Source of the DNA: Pleurocapsa minor HA4230-MV1
GTDB lineage: Bacteria > Cyanobacteriota > Cyanobacteriia > Cyanobacteriales > Xenococcaceae
DNA: 64,000 nucleotides
NCBI GenBank assembly: GCA_019359095.1
Contig: JAHHHZ010000036.1
Location: forward strand, 538,791-602,790
Direction: 5' to 3'
In this document: one piece after another, positions 1-11,100 of the stretch
Layout: every line of letters begins with the position of its first letter
How positions within the stretch are numbered: position 1 is the first letter of the stretch
The notes under the pieces: model-generated
Told to the model about the DNA's origin: nothing
The model's input: only the letters and a program-made list of their open reading frames with translations
The model's database searches: none
Position numbers and translations under genes: made by a program

Positions 1-1
1 T

Positions 2-133
2 GATATTTATCGCCAAGAAGCAATTATTTTTACTTGGCAAACAGGGGATATTTTAATGCTAGATAATATGTTATTTGCTCACGGCAGAAATCCTTTTAGT
101 GGTTCGAGAAAAGTTTTAGTTGGAATGGCGTAA
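2..133 (+). CDS. TauD/TfdA-like Fe(II)/2-oxoglutarate hydroxylase, C-terminal end (partial)
   Basis: The last 43 codons of a gene that begins before the window. The peptide contains MLDNMLFAHGRNPFSG followed by SRKVLVGMA. This is the typical end of TauD-family (SyrP-like) oxygenases: the His of FAHGR is the distal iron ligand and the Arg of SRK binds the 2-oxoglutarate carboxylate. It ends 15 bp before the first NRPS gene, so it is probably co-transcribed with it. Established knowledge: stand-alone TauD-like enzymes in siderophore clusters beta-hydroxylate aspartate bound to NRPS modules. The neighbouring A domain reads as Asp-specific, so an aspartyl beta-hydroxylase is the favoured inference. 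The N-terminal HxD motif lies outside the window. Confidence 0.8.
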   Translation, partial: DIYRQEAIIFTWQTGDILMLDNMLFAHGRNPFSGSRKVLVGMA

Positions 134-148
134 CATTTAAGATTAAAT

Positions 149-3100
149 ATGGAAAGTTTAACTATTACGGGATTTGAAATCTCTCCGCAACAAAAAAATC
201 TTTGGTTATCATGTTTAGCAAAAGAAAGACAAGTTTATCGAGTTACAGGGACAATTTTAATTGAAGGTAATTTAGAGCAAATAATTTTAGAAAAAGCGAT
301 TGAGAAAGTTATTCAAAATAATGAAATCTTAAGGACTGGTTTTCAAGCGATCGCGGGTTTAACTGTTCCCGTTCAAATCATTTGTAATCGAGATAATTTT
401 GACTTAAAGTATTATGACCTGATTAATTATGAGATAACAGATCGGCAAGATAAACTTGAAACAATAATTTTTGAACTCAACCAAACTGAATTCGATTTAG
501 AACAGGGTATTGTTTTTTATGCCAGTTTAATTAAATTAGAGCGAGAAAAAAATATACTAGCGATCGCGATTTCTGCGCTTTGTGCAGATGCAGTATCTTT
601 TCACAATTTAGTCCAAGAAATTAGTCAAGCGTATCAAAATTATTTAGCAGCGAAAGAAATAGATCATGAGTCTTTACAATATGCCGATTTAGCTGCTTGG
701 CAAAATGAATTATTAGCAGCACCAGAAGCTGAAGTTGGTCAACAATATTGGCAAGCTAAAAATTTATCTGACTTGGTTATTAATAAACTGCCGAGAGAAA
801 AACAAGTTGATGGTCAACTAGAATTTATTCCCAGATTTATTGAGCTTAATCTTAATCTTAATTTAGTTAACGACATCAAGCAATTAGCTGAAAAATATGA
901 TACTTCTGTTGCTACTCTATTAATGACTTGTTGGCAGATATTATTATGGCGGTTAAGCGAAGATAAACAGATTACAATTGCTACTTGTTTTGACAATAGA
1001 AATTATCAAGAATTAGAGCGAGTTGTTGGATTATTAGCTAAATATATTCCGCTCAATATTAAATTAGAAGAAGACATAACCTTCTCTCAAGTATTAGATA
1101 TAGTAGCTCAAGAGATTGAAGAAATTAAACAATGGCAAGAATATTTTAGTGGAACACCTAATCATTTATCTTTGCCTTTTACTTTTGAGTTTAATTCTCA
1201 AATAAATAAATATCAGCTTAATTATTTAACCTTTACGATTCAAAACTTATCAGCCTGCATCGATCGCTTTAAAGTAAAACTTGCTTGTTACTCTTATGCT
1301 GAGTCTCTCTCAATTCAATTACATTACGATGCCAGTTTATTCAATCAAGAAGATATTCAATGTTTAGGTTGGGAATTTAAAACTTTATTAGAAAGTGTAC
1401 TAGATAATCCCAAAACTGCGATTGATAAATTAAATATTCTCAGTCCTCAAGAAAGAGAACAACTATTAATTAAATTTAATCAAACCGAGCCTCTGATTCC
1501 TCCTCATCAATGCTTACATCATTGGTTTGAAGCCCAGGTAAACAAAACACCAAATGCGATCGCAGTTATTTTTGAAGATGAACAATTAACCTATCAAGAA
1601 TTAAATAACCAAGCCGATCGAATAGCTAATCATTTAAGATCTTTAGGCGTTAAACCAGAAACCATTATTGCCCTTTGTGTCGAACGTTCTTTAGCTATAG
1701 TAACTGGAATTCTGGGCATTCTTAAAGCAGGTGCTGCTTATTTACCTCTAGAACCTAATTTACCTTCCGAAGCATTAAAATTTAGATTGCAAGATGCTCA
1801 AGTATCACTAGTATTAACCCAAAAACACCTACAAGAAAAAATCGAATTAGATGTAGCTACCACTCAAAATAAAATACCAATAATCTCTCTCGATCAAGAT
1901 CTTCAATCTACCCCTAAACCTTCAAACCTCTATCCTCCCAAAGCCAACAACCTCGCCTATGTTATTTATACCTCTGGTTCGACAGGAAAACCCAAAGGAG
2001 TTGCGATCGAACACCGACAAATAGTTAATTATCTCAGTGGTGTTTTAGCTAAATTAAACATACCAGAAGCTGCTAGTTTTGCTACAGTTTCTACCTTCGC
2101 TGCTGACTTGGGTAATACTTCTATTTTTGGTGCTTTGTGTACTGGTGGCTGTTTGCACATTGTTGCCGAGTCCAAGACTAGCGATCCTCTTGCTTTAGCC
2201 GATTATTTTAATCAGCATCAAATTGACTGTCTCAAAATTGTTCCTTCGCACCTATCTGCTTTACTAACATCCGCCAATGCCGAAAAACTTTTACCCCGTC
2301 AACGCTTAATTTTGGGTGGTGAAGCCTCAAGCTGGGAATTGGTTGACAAGGTACATAAACTAGCCCCAGATTGTCAAATCTTTAATCATTATGGCCCAAC
2401 GGAAACTACTGTCGGGGTATTAATTCATCAAATCGATCCAATTAAGGCAAACAGTCGTCTAAGTTGGAGGGCAAACAGCCGTTTGCCCCTACTGGGTAAT
2501 CCTTTACCAAATACACAAATTTATATTCTCGATCGACATCAACAACCTATGCCGATTGGTGTCCCTGGTGAAATTTATATTGGTGGTAGTAATGTTGCCA
2601 GAGGATATATCAATCAACCTGAATTAACCGCTGAAAAATTTATTTCGATCCCCCCTACCCACGGCAGGCGCTTCAAGTCGGGAAACCCGCCCAACGCGCT
2701 GCCTCCCCTTAGTAAGGGGGGATTGAGGGGGGATCGCCTCTACAAAACAGGAGATAAAGCCCAATATCTACAGAACGGTAAGATTGAATTTTTAGGCCGC
2801 ATCGACAATCAAATTAAACTACACGGTTATCGTATCGAACTAGAAGAAATAGAAACAGTAGTGCGTCAACATCCTCAAGTACGAGATGCAGTCGTAATCG
2901 TAAAAGAAAATTTGAGTCATAAATATCTGGTCGCGTATTTTGTTTCTGAATCAGAAATAAGTCAGGAATTACCTATTTTTTTAAGTAATAAACTACCTCA
3001 ATATATGTTGCCTTCCCATTTCATCAAACTAAAGGCATTACCACTAACATCTAATGGGAAGATCGATCGCAACAGTTTACCATCACCAGAGACAATTAAT

Positions 3101-4804
3101 TCACAATCATCAGCGTTTGTTGCCCCTTTAAATCCAGTAGAAACGGCCTTGGCAAAAATCTGGGCAGAACTTTTAGGTCAAGAAAAAGTTGGTATTTACG
3201 ACAATTTTTTTGAATTGGGTGGGGATTCAATTATTAGTATTCAAGCTATTGCTAAAGCTAATCAAATCGGTTTGCGTTTAACTCCTAAGCAAATTTTTGA
3301 ACATCAAACTATTGCTCAATTAGCTCAGGTTGTTCAAGTTAATCACAGTCTGGCAGAACAAGGTTTAATTAAAGGTTTAGTGCCTTTAACTCCAATTCAA
3401 CATAGCTTTTTCGAGCAAAATCTACCTGAACCCCATCACTGGAATCAATCTATTTTATTAGAATTAAAACAGAAGATTGAACCAAAACAGTTAGAAGAAG
3501 TAATTAAACATTTATTACAACATCATGATGTATTGCGATTGCGCAGCGTGGGCTTCGCCCAATCGCATTTTAATCAACAAGCTGAAGTATGGCAAAGTGA
3601 AATTACTGAATCATTGCCAGAAATATCATTAAATATCATAGATTTCTCTGATCTTGCTGAAGATAAACAAAAAACTGCGATCGCTAAAAAAGCAACCCAA
3701 ATACAATCCAGCTTGAATTTATCAGCAGGCAAACTAATAGAAATAGGATTATTCAATTTAGGTAAGAATCAACCAAAACGCTTATTAATTGTTATTCATC
3801 ATTTAATTATTGATGGTGTTTCTTGGCGCATTTTATTAGAGGACTTACAAACTGCTTTAACACAAATAAATCAAGGTAAAGTAATACAATTACCAGCCAA
3901 AACAACTTCTTTTAAACAATGGGCTGAAGGTTTACCAGAATATGCACAAACAGCCAAAGTTAAGGCTGAATTAGATTACTGGTGTTGTGAGTCAAGACAA
4001 AAAATTAAGCCTTTACCAGTGGATAATGCAGATGGTATCAATACAGAATCTTTCGCCCGTACTGTATCCGTATCTCTCAGCGCAAGAGAAACTCAAACCC
4101 TATTACAAAAATTACCCGCAGCTTATCATACTCAAGTCAATGATATCTTGCTGGCTGCTTTGGCAAAAGCTTTTACTCAATGGACGGGCGAATTTCAACT
4201 ATTAATTAATTTAGAAGGACATGGACGAGAAGATATTTTTGCTGAGGTAAATTTATCGCGGACTATAGGCTGGTTTACTACTATTTTTCCAGTACTTTTG
4301 GACATCAAAAAAGCTAATTCAAATGATGAAGTTATCAAAACAATTAAAGAACAATTGAGTCGAATACCCAATCGCGGGATCGGTTATGGAGTTCTTCGTT
4401 ATCTCAGCCAAGATCGAGCAATATCTCAAGCTTTAATAACTATGCCTCAAGCAGAAATTTGTTTTAATTATTTAGGACAATTCGATCGTACATTAGCCAA
4501 TTCTGATTGGTTTAAATTAGCTTCAGAATCAGATGGTATAAACCGTAGCTTATTAGGTAAGCGTCGTTATTTATTTAATATTAATAGCTATATTCTTGAC
4601 AATAAATTGAAACTAGATTGGATTTATAGTTCTCAAATTCATCGAGAAGAAACCGTCTTAAGTCTAGCCGAATCATATATCGAAACCTTAAAAGATTTTA
4701 TGCACCAGAAATCCTCCAAAAGAACAGAATTTACCTCATCAGACTTTCCCCAAGCCAATTTAAATCAACAACAATTAGACCAATTTTTAGCAACTTTGGA
4801 TTAA
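149..4804 (+). CDS. NRPS: condensation-like/interface domain - A(Asp) - PCP - epimerase
   Basis: A 1551-residue single-module NRPS. Residues ~10-440 are a condensation-fold domain whose HHxxxDG motif is replaced by SALCADAVS, so it should not condense. It resembles the 'interface' domains that recruit aspartyl beta-hydroxylases in siderophore synthetases. The A domain (~455-975) has YTSGSTGKPKG and YKTGDKA. Motif A4 reads FAADLGNT, which places D235, L236 and T239. With K278, I299, G301, H322, V330, G331 the code is DLTKIGHVGK, close to the known Asp code DLTKVGHIGK. The PCP (GGDSI, Ser near 1028) is of the type preceding epimerases. The E domain (~1065-1510) has HHLIIDGVSWR. The C-terminal ~20 residues resemble a COM donor. 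Two translated repeats sit in the A domain and one in the E domain. Predicted unit: (beta-hydroxy-)D-Asp. Confidence 0.93.
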   Translation: MESLTITGFEISPQQKNLWLSCLAKERQVYRVTGTILIEGNLEQIILEKAIEKVIQNNEILRTGFQAIAGLTVPVQIICNRDNFDLKYYDLINYEITDRQDKLETIIFELNQTEFDLEQGIVFYASLIKLEREKNILAIAISALCADAVSFHNLVQEISQAYQNYLAAKEIDHESLQYADLAAWQNELLAAPEAEVGQQYWQAKNLSDLVINKLPREKQVDGQLEFIPRFIELNLNLNLVNDIKQLAEKYDTSVATLLMTCWQILLWRLSEDKQITIATCFDNRNYQELERVVGLLAKYIPLNIKLEEDITFSQVLDIVAQEIEEIKQWQEYFSGTPNHLSLPFTFEFNSQINKYQLNYLTFTIQNLSACIDRFKVKLACYSYAESLSIQLHYDASLFNQEDIQCLGWEFKTLLESVLDNPKTAIDKLNILSPQEREQLLIKFNQTEPLIPPHQCLHHWFEAQVNKTPNAIAVIFEDEQLTYQELNNQADRIANHLRSLGVKPETIIALCVERSLAIVTGILGILKAGAAYLPLEPNLPSEALKFRLQDAQVSLVLTQKHLQEKIELDVATTQNKIPIISLDQDLQSTPKPSNLYPPKANNLAYVIYTSGSTGKPKGVAIEHRQIVNYLSGVLAKLNIPEAASFATVSTFAADLGNTSIFGALCTGGCLHIVAESKTSDPLALADYFNQHQIDCLKIVPSHLSALLTSANAEKLLPRQRLILGGEASSWELVDKVHKLAPDCQIFNHYGPTETTVGVLIHQIDPIKANSRLSWRANSRLPLLGNPLPNTQIYILDRHQQPMPIGVPGEIYIGGSNVARGYINQPELTAEKFISIPPTHGRRFKSGNPPNALPPLSKGGLRGDRLYKTGDKAQYLQNGKIEFLGRIDNQIKLHGYRIELEEIETVVRQHPQVRDAVVIVKENLSHKYLVAYFVSESEISQELPIFLSNKLPQYMLPSHFIKLKALPLTSNGKIDRNSLPSPETINSQSSAFVAPLNPVETALAKIWAELLGQEKVGIYDNFFELGGDSIISIQAIAKANQIGLRLTPKQIFEHQTIAQLAQVVQVNHSLAEQGLIKGLVPLTPIQHSFFEQNLPEPHHWNQSILLELKQKIEPKQLEEVIKHLLQHHDVLRLRSVGFAQSHFNQQAEVWQSEITESLPEISLNIIDFSDLAEDKQKTAIAKKATQIQSSLNLSAGKLIEIGLFNLGKNQPKRLLIVIHHLIIDGVSWRILLEDLQTALTQINQGKVIQLPAKTTSFKQWAEGLPEYAQTAKVKAELDYWCCESRQKIKPLPVDNADGINTESFARTVSVSLSARETQTLLQKLPAAYHTQVNDILLAALAKAFTQWTGEFQLLINLEGHGREDIFAEVNLSRTIGWFTTIFPVLLDIKKANSNDEVIKTIKEQLSRIPNRGIGYGVLRYLSQDRAISQALITMPQAEICFNYLGQFDRTLANSDWFKLASESDGINRSLLGKRRYLFNINSYILDNKLKLDWIYSSQIHREETVLSLAESYIETLKDFMHQKSSKRTEFTSSDFPQANLNQQQLDQFLATLD
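2446..2492 (+). repeat. In-frame palindromic repeat inside NRPS A domain
   Basis: Contains GGGCAAAC-AGCC-GTTTGCCC preceded by a second partial copy. Translated as a roughly 17-residue insert (IKANSRLSWRANSRL) between A-domain motifs A5 and A6, where related modules have a short linker. Confidence 0.75.
2650..2736 (+). repeat. In-frame composite repeat (PLSKGGLRG type) inside NRPS A domain
   Basis: GC-rich stretch ending in CCTTAGTAAGGGGGGATTGA, read as PPLSKGGLRGD. It adds about 29 residues between motif A7 and the A8 YKTGDK, exactly where the other modules of this locus have either nothing or a different repeat. The base composition is unlike the AT-rich surroundings. Confidence 0.8.
3535..3566 (+). 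repeat. In-frame palindromic repeat inside epimerase domain
   Basis: Core GCGTGGGCTTCGCCC, read as RSVGFAQSHF just after HHDVLRL. The same element lies at the equivalent position of the second epimerase domain (about 11710-11740). Confidence 0.75.
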
Positions 4805-4809
4805 ATAAA

Positions 4810-4850
4810 GGGCTTAGAGCTTAGAGCTTAGAGCTTAAAGCTTTTTGATA
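4810..4850 (+). repeat. Tandem heptamer repeat (AGAGCTT) between NRPS genes
   Basis: About three copies of a GCTTAGA unit followed by AGCTTAAAGCTTTTTGATAA. The same AGCTTAAAGCTTTTTGATAA tail recurs near 45925-45945. It occupies most of the 79-bp spacer between the first two NRPS genes. Confidence 0.8.
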
Positions 4851-4883
4851 AATAGTAATGTTTAGCAATCAATAATTAAAGTG

Positions 4884-7800
4884 ATGAATAAAGAAAATAT
4901 TGCCGATATTTACGAACTATCCCCTCTACAACAGGGTATTCTTTTCCACAGCATCTGCGAACCCGAAACAGGAGTTTATTTTATTCAGCTTTGCTATCGT
5001 TTACGCGGCAATCTTAACGTCACGGCTTTTGAACAAGCATGGCAGCAAGTAGTAGCTAGACATACTGTTTTACGTACTGGCTTTTATTGGGAAAAACTAG
5101 AAAAACCTCTACAAGTGGTTTATAAACAAGTTCCAGTTAGTATTCAGCATCATGATTGGCGAAATGAAACAGATTTTAAAAATGATCAAAAATTAGCAGC
5201 TTGGTTAGCAAAGGATCGACAAGAGGGTTTTAATCTTGCTCAAGCACCTGTGATGCGCTGGCATTTAATTCAGCGTGGTGAAGATGATTATTACTTTGTG
5301 TGGAGTAAACACCATTTAATTTTAGATGGTTGGTCAACAGCATTAGTTTTAAAAGAAGTCCTTGAGATCTATCAAAGTTTGTGTCAAGAAAAATCTTTTG
5401 CTTTAAGCGATCCCCTTCCATATAGCAATTATATCGGTTGGTTGCAACAACAAGACTTATCTAACGCTCAAGAATTTTGGCGAAAAAATCTGCAAGGAGT
5501 TAAAAATCCGACTTCTTTGGAAATTAGACTAGGAGAAGAAGAGAGTGCAAGACAAGGAGAACTTTCCTTAAAGTTATCTCATTCGACTACAGCAAAATTA
5601 CAATTACTGGCAAAAGAGAATCACTTAACTTTAAATACTTTAGTTCAAGGTGCTTGGGCATTACTGTTAAACCGCTATACTAGCGAAACAGATCTAGTTT
5701 ATGGAGTAACGGTTTCTGGTCGTCCTACAAACCTAACTGGGGCAGAATCGATGGTAGGATTATTTATTAATACTCTACCCGTGCGAGTACAAATCGAAGC
5801 TGAAGATTCCCTAATTAGTTGGTTAAAACAGCTACAAACTCAACTATTAGAAATTCGTAACTTTGAATCTAGTCCTTTGGTAGAAATCCAAGGCTGGAGT
5901 GAAGTACCGCGAGGCTTGCCTTTATTTGAAAGTATCGTAGTCTTTGAAAACTATCCTGTAGATCGAGTTTTACACCAGCAAGAAACTTTAACAATTGAGA
6001 ACGTTACCGCTTTTGACTATACCAATTACCCTCTTACAGTGACGGTGATACCAGGGGAAGAATTAGCAATTGCGATCGCTTATCAAACTAATTGTTTCGA
6101 TCGTGCTACTGTATCTAGAATGTTGGGACATTTACAAACCTTACTCGAAGGAATGGTAATTAATCCCCAAACCAAGCTAGTAGATTTACCCCTATTAACA
6201 GCCACAGAACAATCTCAACTATTATCATTCAATCAAACTTCAACTACAATTGCTGAAAACAAACTTCAACAGTGCATTCCTCAGCTATTTGAAGCACAAG
6301 TAACCAAGACACCTGATGCTGTAGCTGTAGTCTTTGAAGATTCTCAGTTAACTTATCGAGAATTAAACAGCAAAGCTAATCAATTAGCCCATTATTTACA
6401 ACAAAATGGCGTAAAATCAGAGATTATCGTCGGTATTTGCTGCGATCGTTCTTTGGAAATGGTGATCGGACTTTTAGGTATCCTCAAAGCTGGTGGTGCT
6501 TATCTGCCGATTGATCCAAGTTACCCTTCAGAACGAATTAAGTTTATTGTCGAAGATGCAGAATTAAATCTTATTCTGACGCAACAACATTTACGGGCTA
6601 GTTTATCTTTTCATCAGGCACAACTTATCTGTCTCGATACAGACTGGGAAAACATAGCCCAACAAGATTGCAATAACCCGATTAATAACGCTACTCCTGA
6701 ATCTTTGGCTTATGTAATCTACACATCTGGTTCTACAGGTACACCCAAAGGTGTGATGAATACCCATCGAGGAATTTGTAACCGTCTGTTGTGGATGCAA
6801 GAAGCCTATCAATTAACCGTTGATGATTCCGTCTTGCAAAAAACTCCGTTTAGCTTTGATGTCTCGGTCTGGGAATTCTTTTGGACTTTAAGCACAGGCG
6901 CACGTTTAGTAATTGCTAAACCAGGAGGACATCAGGATAGTGCTTATTTAGTCAAACAAATATCGCACCATAACATTACTACTATACATTTTGTGCCTTC
7001 AATGCTGCAAGTCTTTTTAGAAGAATCAGAAGTAGAAACCTTAACTAGCCTCAAACGAGTTATTTGTAGCGGGGAAGCCTTATCAGTTGCCTTACAACAA
7101 AGATTTTTTGACAGATTTGCCAGATTAAATAGTGAACTGCATAATCTTTATGGCCCAACCGAAGCAGCGATCGATGTTACTTACTGGCAATGCCGTGCTG
7201 ATAGTAATTTAAACATAATCCCGATCGGTCGTCCTATTGCTAACACGCAAATATATATATTAGATCGACATCTTCAACCTCTACCCATCGGCGTACCTGG
7301 TGAAATACATATTGGTGGTGTTGGTGTTGCTAGAGGTTATTTAAATCGTCCCGAATTAACTAAAGAGAAATTCATCCCCAATCCTTTTACAGTTAACAAT
7401 CAACAAATCTACAAAACAGGAGACAAAGCCCGCTATCTTCCCAGCGGCAACATTGAATTTTTAGGACGCATTGACAATCAAGTAAAACTGAGAGGTTTTC
7501 GTATCGAACTCGGGGAAATTGAAGCAATATTAAATCAACACTCTTTAATCAAAGAAAATGTCGTTATTCTTCGAGAAGATAACCTAGAAGACCAAAAATT
7601 AGTCGCTTATATTGTTACCCTAACAAACAGCCGTTTACCTTTACCAGAATTACGCAACTTTTTAAGAGAAAAACTACCAGAATACGCTATTCCTTCTGCT
7701 TTCGTATTTCTAGAACAACTCCCTATATCAGCCAACGGCAAAATAGACAGAAAATCCTTACCAATACCGACAGAAATATTCGATTCAACTAATAACTATA

Positions 7801-8153
7801 CTCCGCCGACAAATGCGATCGAGGAAATTTTAGCTGGAATTTGGGCAAAAATTCTCCAGCGACAACGAGTTGGCATTTACGATAATTTCTTTGATTTAGG
7901 CGGACATTCTTTACTAGCGACTCAAGTTATCTCTCGTATTCGTGAAGCTTTTGCCATTGAACTACCGATACGCTGTTTATTTGAATCACCTTCGGTAGCC
8001 CAATTAGCCGAAACTTTAATTATTAGGGAAAACCAACCAGGAATTATGGAAAAAAGAGCGCAAATTCTCAAAAAACTAGAGAATATGTCTCCAGAACAAG
8101 TAAAACAACTACTTCAGCAGAGAAAAGCAACATCTAAAGCAACTTTAAGATAA
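4884..8153 (+). CDS. NRPS: C - A(Ser) - PCP
   Basis: A 1089-residue single module, starting at ATG 4884 (a GTG lies one codon upstream). The N-terminus MNKENIADIYELSPLQQGILF has the COM-acceptor plus DCL-type C-domain look expected after an epimerase. The catalytic motif is HHLILDG. The A domain (~470-970) has FDVSVWEFF, HFVPSML, CSGEAL and HNLYGPTEAAIDV, giving code DVWHISLIDK. This is the classic serine code and the stretch closely resembles EntF. The PCP has GGHSLL. There is no epimerase or thioesterase. The C-terminal tail (about 45 residues, charged and helical) should dock to the helical N-terminus of the next protein. Predicted to add L-Ser to the upstream D-residue. Confidence 0.95.
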   Translation: MNKENIADIYELSPLQQGILFHSICEPETGVYFIQLCYRLRGNLNVTAFEQAWQQVVARHTVLRTGFYWEKLEKPLQVVYKQVPVSIQHHDWRNETDFKNDQKLAAWLAKDRQEGFNLAQAPVMRWHLIQRGEDDYYFVWSKHHLILDGWSTALVLKEVLEIYQSLCQEKSFALSDPLPYSNYIGWLQQQDLSNAQEFWRKNLQGVKNPTSLEIRLGEEESARQGELSLKLSHSTTAKLQLLAKENHLTLNTLVQGAWALLLNRYTSETDLVYGVTVSGRPTNLTGAESMVGLFINTLPVRVQIEAEDSLISWLKQLQTQLLEIRNFESSPLVEIQGWSEVPRGLPLFESIVVFENYPVDRVLHQQETLTIENVTAFDYTNYPLTVTVIPGEELAIAIAYQTNCFDRATVSRMLGHLQTLLEGMVINPQTKLVDLPLLTATEQSQLLSFNQTSTTIAENKLQQCIPQLFEAQVTKTPDAVAVVFEDSQLTYRELNSKANQLAHYLQQNGVKSEIIVGICCDRSLEMVIGLLGILKAGGAYLPIDPSYPSERIKFIVEDAELNLILTQQHLRASLSFHQAQLICLDTDWENIAQQDCNNPINNATPESLAYVIYTSGSTGTPKGVMNTHRGICNRLLWMQEAYQLTVDDSVLQKTPFSFDVSVWEFFWTLSTGARLVIAKPGGHQDSAYLVKQISHHNITTIHFVPSMLQVFLEESEVETLTSLKRVICSGEALSVALQQRFFDRFARLNSELHNLYGPTEAAIDVTYWQCRADSNLNIIPIGRPIANTQIYILDRHLQPLPIGVPGEIHIGGVGVARGYLNRPELTKEKFIPNPFTVNNQQIYKTGDKARYLPSGNIEFLGRIDNQVKLRGFRIELGEIEAILNQHSLIKENVVILREDNLEDQKLVAYIVTLTNSRLPLPELRNFLREKLPEYAIPSAFVFLEQLPISANGKIDRKSLPIPTEIFDSTNNYTPPTNAIEEILAGIWAKILQRQRVGIYDNFFDLGGHSLLATQVISRIREAFAIELPIRCLFESPSVAQLAETLIIRENQPGIMEKRAQILKKLENMSPEQVKQLLQQRKATSKATLR

Positions 8154-8193
8154 ACCCTTTACGTGAGTAATTGTTGTCCGCAGGTAAACGAAG

Positions 8194-11100
8194 ATGAGTT
8201 TAGAAAATACCAGAAATATGAATACAATAGATCTACAAGATGACTTTTCTGCCGAAAAACTAGAATTATTAGCATTTTTGCTAGAAGAAGAAGGAATAGA
8301 AGTATCTGCCACAGAAACTATTACTCCTCGTAAAACTAACGATAATTTATCTCTTTCTTATGCCCAACAACGTCTGTGGTTTCTGCAACAGCTAGAACCA
8401 GATAATCCTTTTTATAATATTCCTTCTGCTTTGGGTTTGCGGGGTTGTTTAAATGTACCTATCTTAGAAAGTTGTTTTAATCAAATTATTCAACGCCATG
8501 AAATTTTACGCACGAAATTCACTAGCATTGATGGACAAGCAACGCAGATAATTACTCCAGAATTAAATATCACCTTACCAGTTATCGATTTAAGTAACCT
8601 GCCAGCTAAGGAAAGAGAAACAGAGGCAAGAAGATTAATTAATCTTGAGGCACAAACCCCGTTTAATTTAGAAATACCGCCTTTACTACGAACTTCTTTA
8701 CTTCGTCTCGATGAGGCAAAGTATATCTTACTCTTTACCATGCACCATATTGTCAGTGATGGTTGGTCAACAGATATCTTGGTGGGTGAAGTAGTTACGC
8801 TGTATGAAAGTTTAATTAATCAGCAGCCTTCAACATTACCCGAACTTACTATCCAGTATGCCGATTATGCAACTTGGCAACGACAATGGTTACAAGGAGA
8901 AGTATTAAACCAACAACTCAATTTTTGGCAACAGCAACTAGCCGATATTCCTTCAATTTTACCTTTACCTCTAGATAAACCTCGACCTCATATTCAATCT
9001 TATCGAGGTACAAAACAAACTTTTGTAATTTCTCCCGAATTAACGAACGCCCTGAAAAACCTTAGCCAGCAAGAAAATTGTACTTTATTTATGATTTTGT
9101 TGGCAGCATTTAAAGTGCTGTTATATCGCTACACTGCTACCGAAGATATAGTAGTCGGTTCGCCTATAGCCAATCGCAACCGTACAGAAGTCGAAGCTTT
9201 AATTGGCTTTTTCGTGAATACTTTGGTGTTGCGGACAAATTTAGCCGATCATCCTAGTTTTTTAGCAGTATTAGCCAGAGTCAAAGATTGCACTCTATCA
9301 GCTTATGCCAATCAAGATGTACCCTTCGATTTAATTATAGAATCAGTAAAAAGCGATCGCAGTCTGAGTCATACGCCTTTATTCCAAGTCATGTTTGTGC
9401 TGCAAAATGCCCCGCAGTCAAATATGGAACTACCAGACTTAACCTGGGAATCTTTAGAAATAGAAGCTACAACTACCAAGTTCGACCTAAGCCTGTTAAT
9501 TGAAGAAACTGCCACAGAATTAAAGGCTTGTTGGGAATATAGCACCGATTTATTTAATCCTGACACCATCAGCCGTTTGAGTGAACATTTTCAGACGTTG
9601 CTATCTGGTATTGTCGCTAACCCAGAACAATCTATTACTCAACTACCTTTGTTGACAGCTAAAGAACAACAATTACTGGTAGAGTGGAATGCTACTCAAG
9701 CTGAGTATCCCTTAGATAAATCTATTCATCAACTGTTTGCCGAACAAGTAGTCAAGTCACCCGATGCTGTGGCTGTAGTATTTGAAGATTCTCAGTTAAC
9801 TTATCGAGAATTAAACAGTCAAGCTAACCAATTAGCCCACTATTTACAACAAAATGGCGTAAAACCAGGGATTATCGTCGGTATTTGCTGCGATCGCTCT
9901 TTAGCAATGGTTGTCTCTTTGCTAGCCGTTCTCAAAGCAGGTGGCGCATATTTACCCCTAGATCCTAGCTATCCTCCAGAACGTTTGCAGTTTATGGTGG
10001 AAGATAGCAATTTAGCCGTCTTATTAACTCAAACCAAGCTATTAGATTTATTCTCTAATTCTCCAGCCAAGATTATTTGTCTCGATCGAGAAAAAGACAA
10101 AATCGCTCAAAATTCTGCTGTTAATCCAGTTAATAGCGTTACTCCTGAGAATTTAGCCTACGTCATTTATACATCAGGTTCGACGGGGAAACCCAAAGGT
10201 GTCATGATTCCTCATCGCGCCCTTACTAACCATATGCTATGGATGCAAACAGAATTACCCTTAAATTCATCAGATAAAGTTTTACAAAAAACTCCCTTTA
10301 GTTTCGATGCTTCTGTCTGGGAATTTTATGCACCTTTATTAGTAGGTGGGAGATTAATTGTAGCCAAACCAGATGGACATCAAGATCCGAGTTATTTAAC
10401 TGAGTTAATCATTCAAGAACAGATTACTATTCTACAATTAGTCCCCTCTATGCTGCGAGTATTGTTAGAAGAAGAAATCGATAACTGTAAATCTTTACGC
10501 AGAGTATTTTGTGGCGGGGAAAATTTACCTGGGGAATTACAACAACGTTTTTATCGCCAATTTAAACACTGTGAATTATATAATCTCTATGGCCCTACTG
10601 AAGCTACTATCGATACTACCTATTATTTATGTCCCCGACAAACAGAACCGATTAATTCTATTGGTAAACCCATTAGTAATGTTCAAGTTTATATCTTAGA
10701 TGCTGATTTACAACCAGTACCCATTGGCATTCCAGGAGAAATTTATATAGGTGGGGCAGGTTTAGCGCAAGGATATATTAATCAGCCTGAATTAACCGCC
10801 GAAAAATTTATCCCCAATCCTTTGAAAAATCCTGTAAGGGCGAATGGCCATTCGCCCCTACAAAATCTGAAATTATACAAAACAGGAGACAAAGCCCGCT
10901 ATCTCCCTACCCTAAAGGGTAGCGCTTCGCATAACGGAAATATAGAATTTTTAGGCAGAATCGATCATCAAGTAAAACTGCGGGGTTTTCGGATTGAATT
11001 GGAGGAAATTGAAACCAAACTAGAACAACATCCCAAAGTTAAACAAGCTGTAGTTGAAGTTAAAGAAGATGATAATCGTCAGCGTTTAATTGCTTATCTG

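Noticed and set aside
2080..2110. First A domain lacking the amino-group-binding Asp (D235) and thus activating a non-amino acid
   Set aside because: Aligning FAADLGNT so that D of ADLGNT is position 235 gives DLT at 235/236/239 and a full Asp-type code, so the residue is present.
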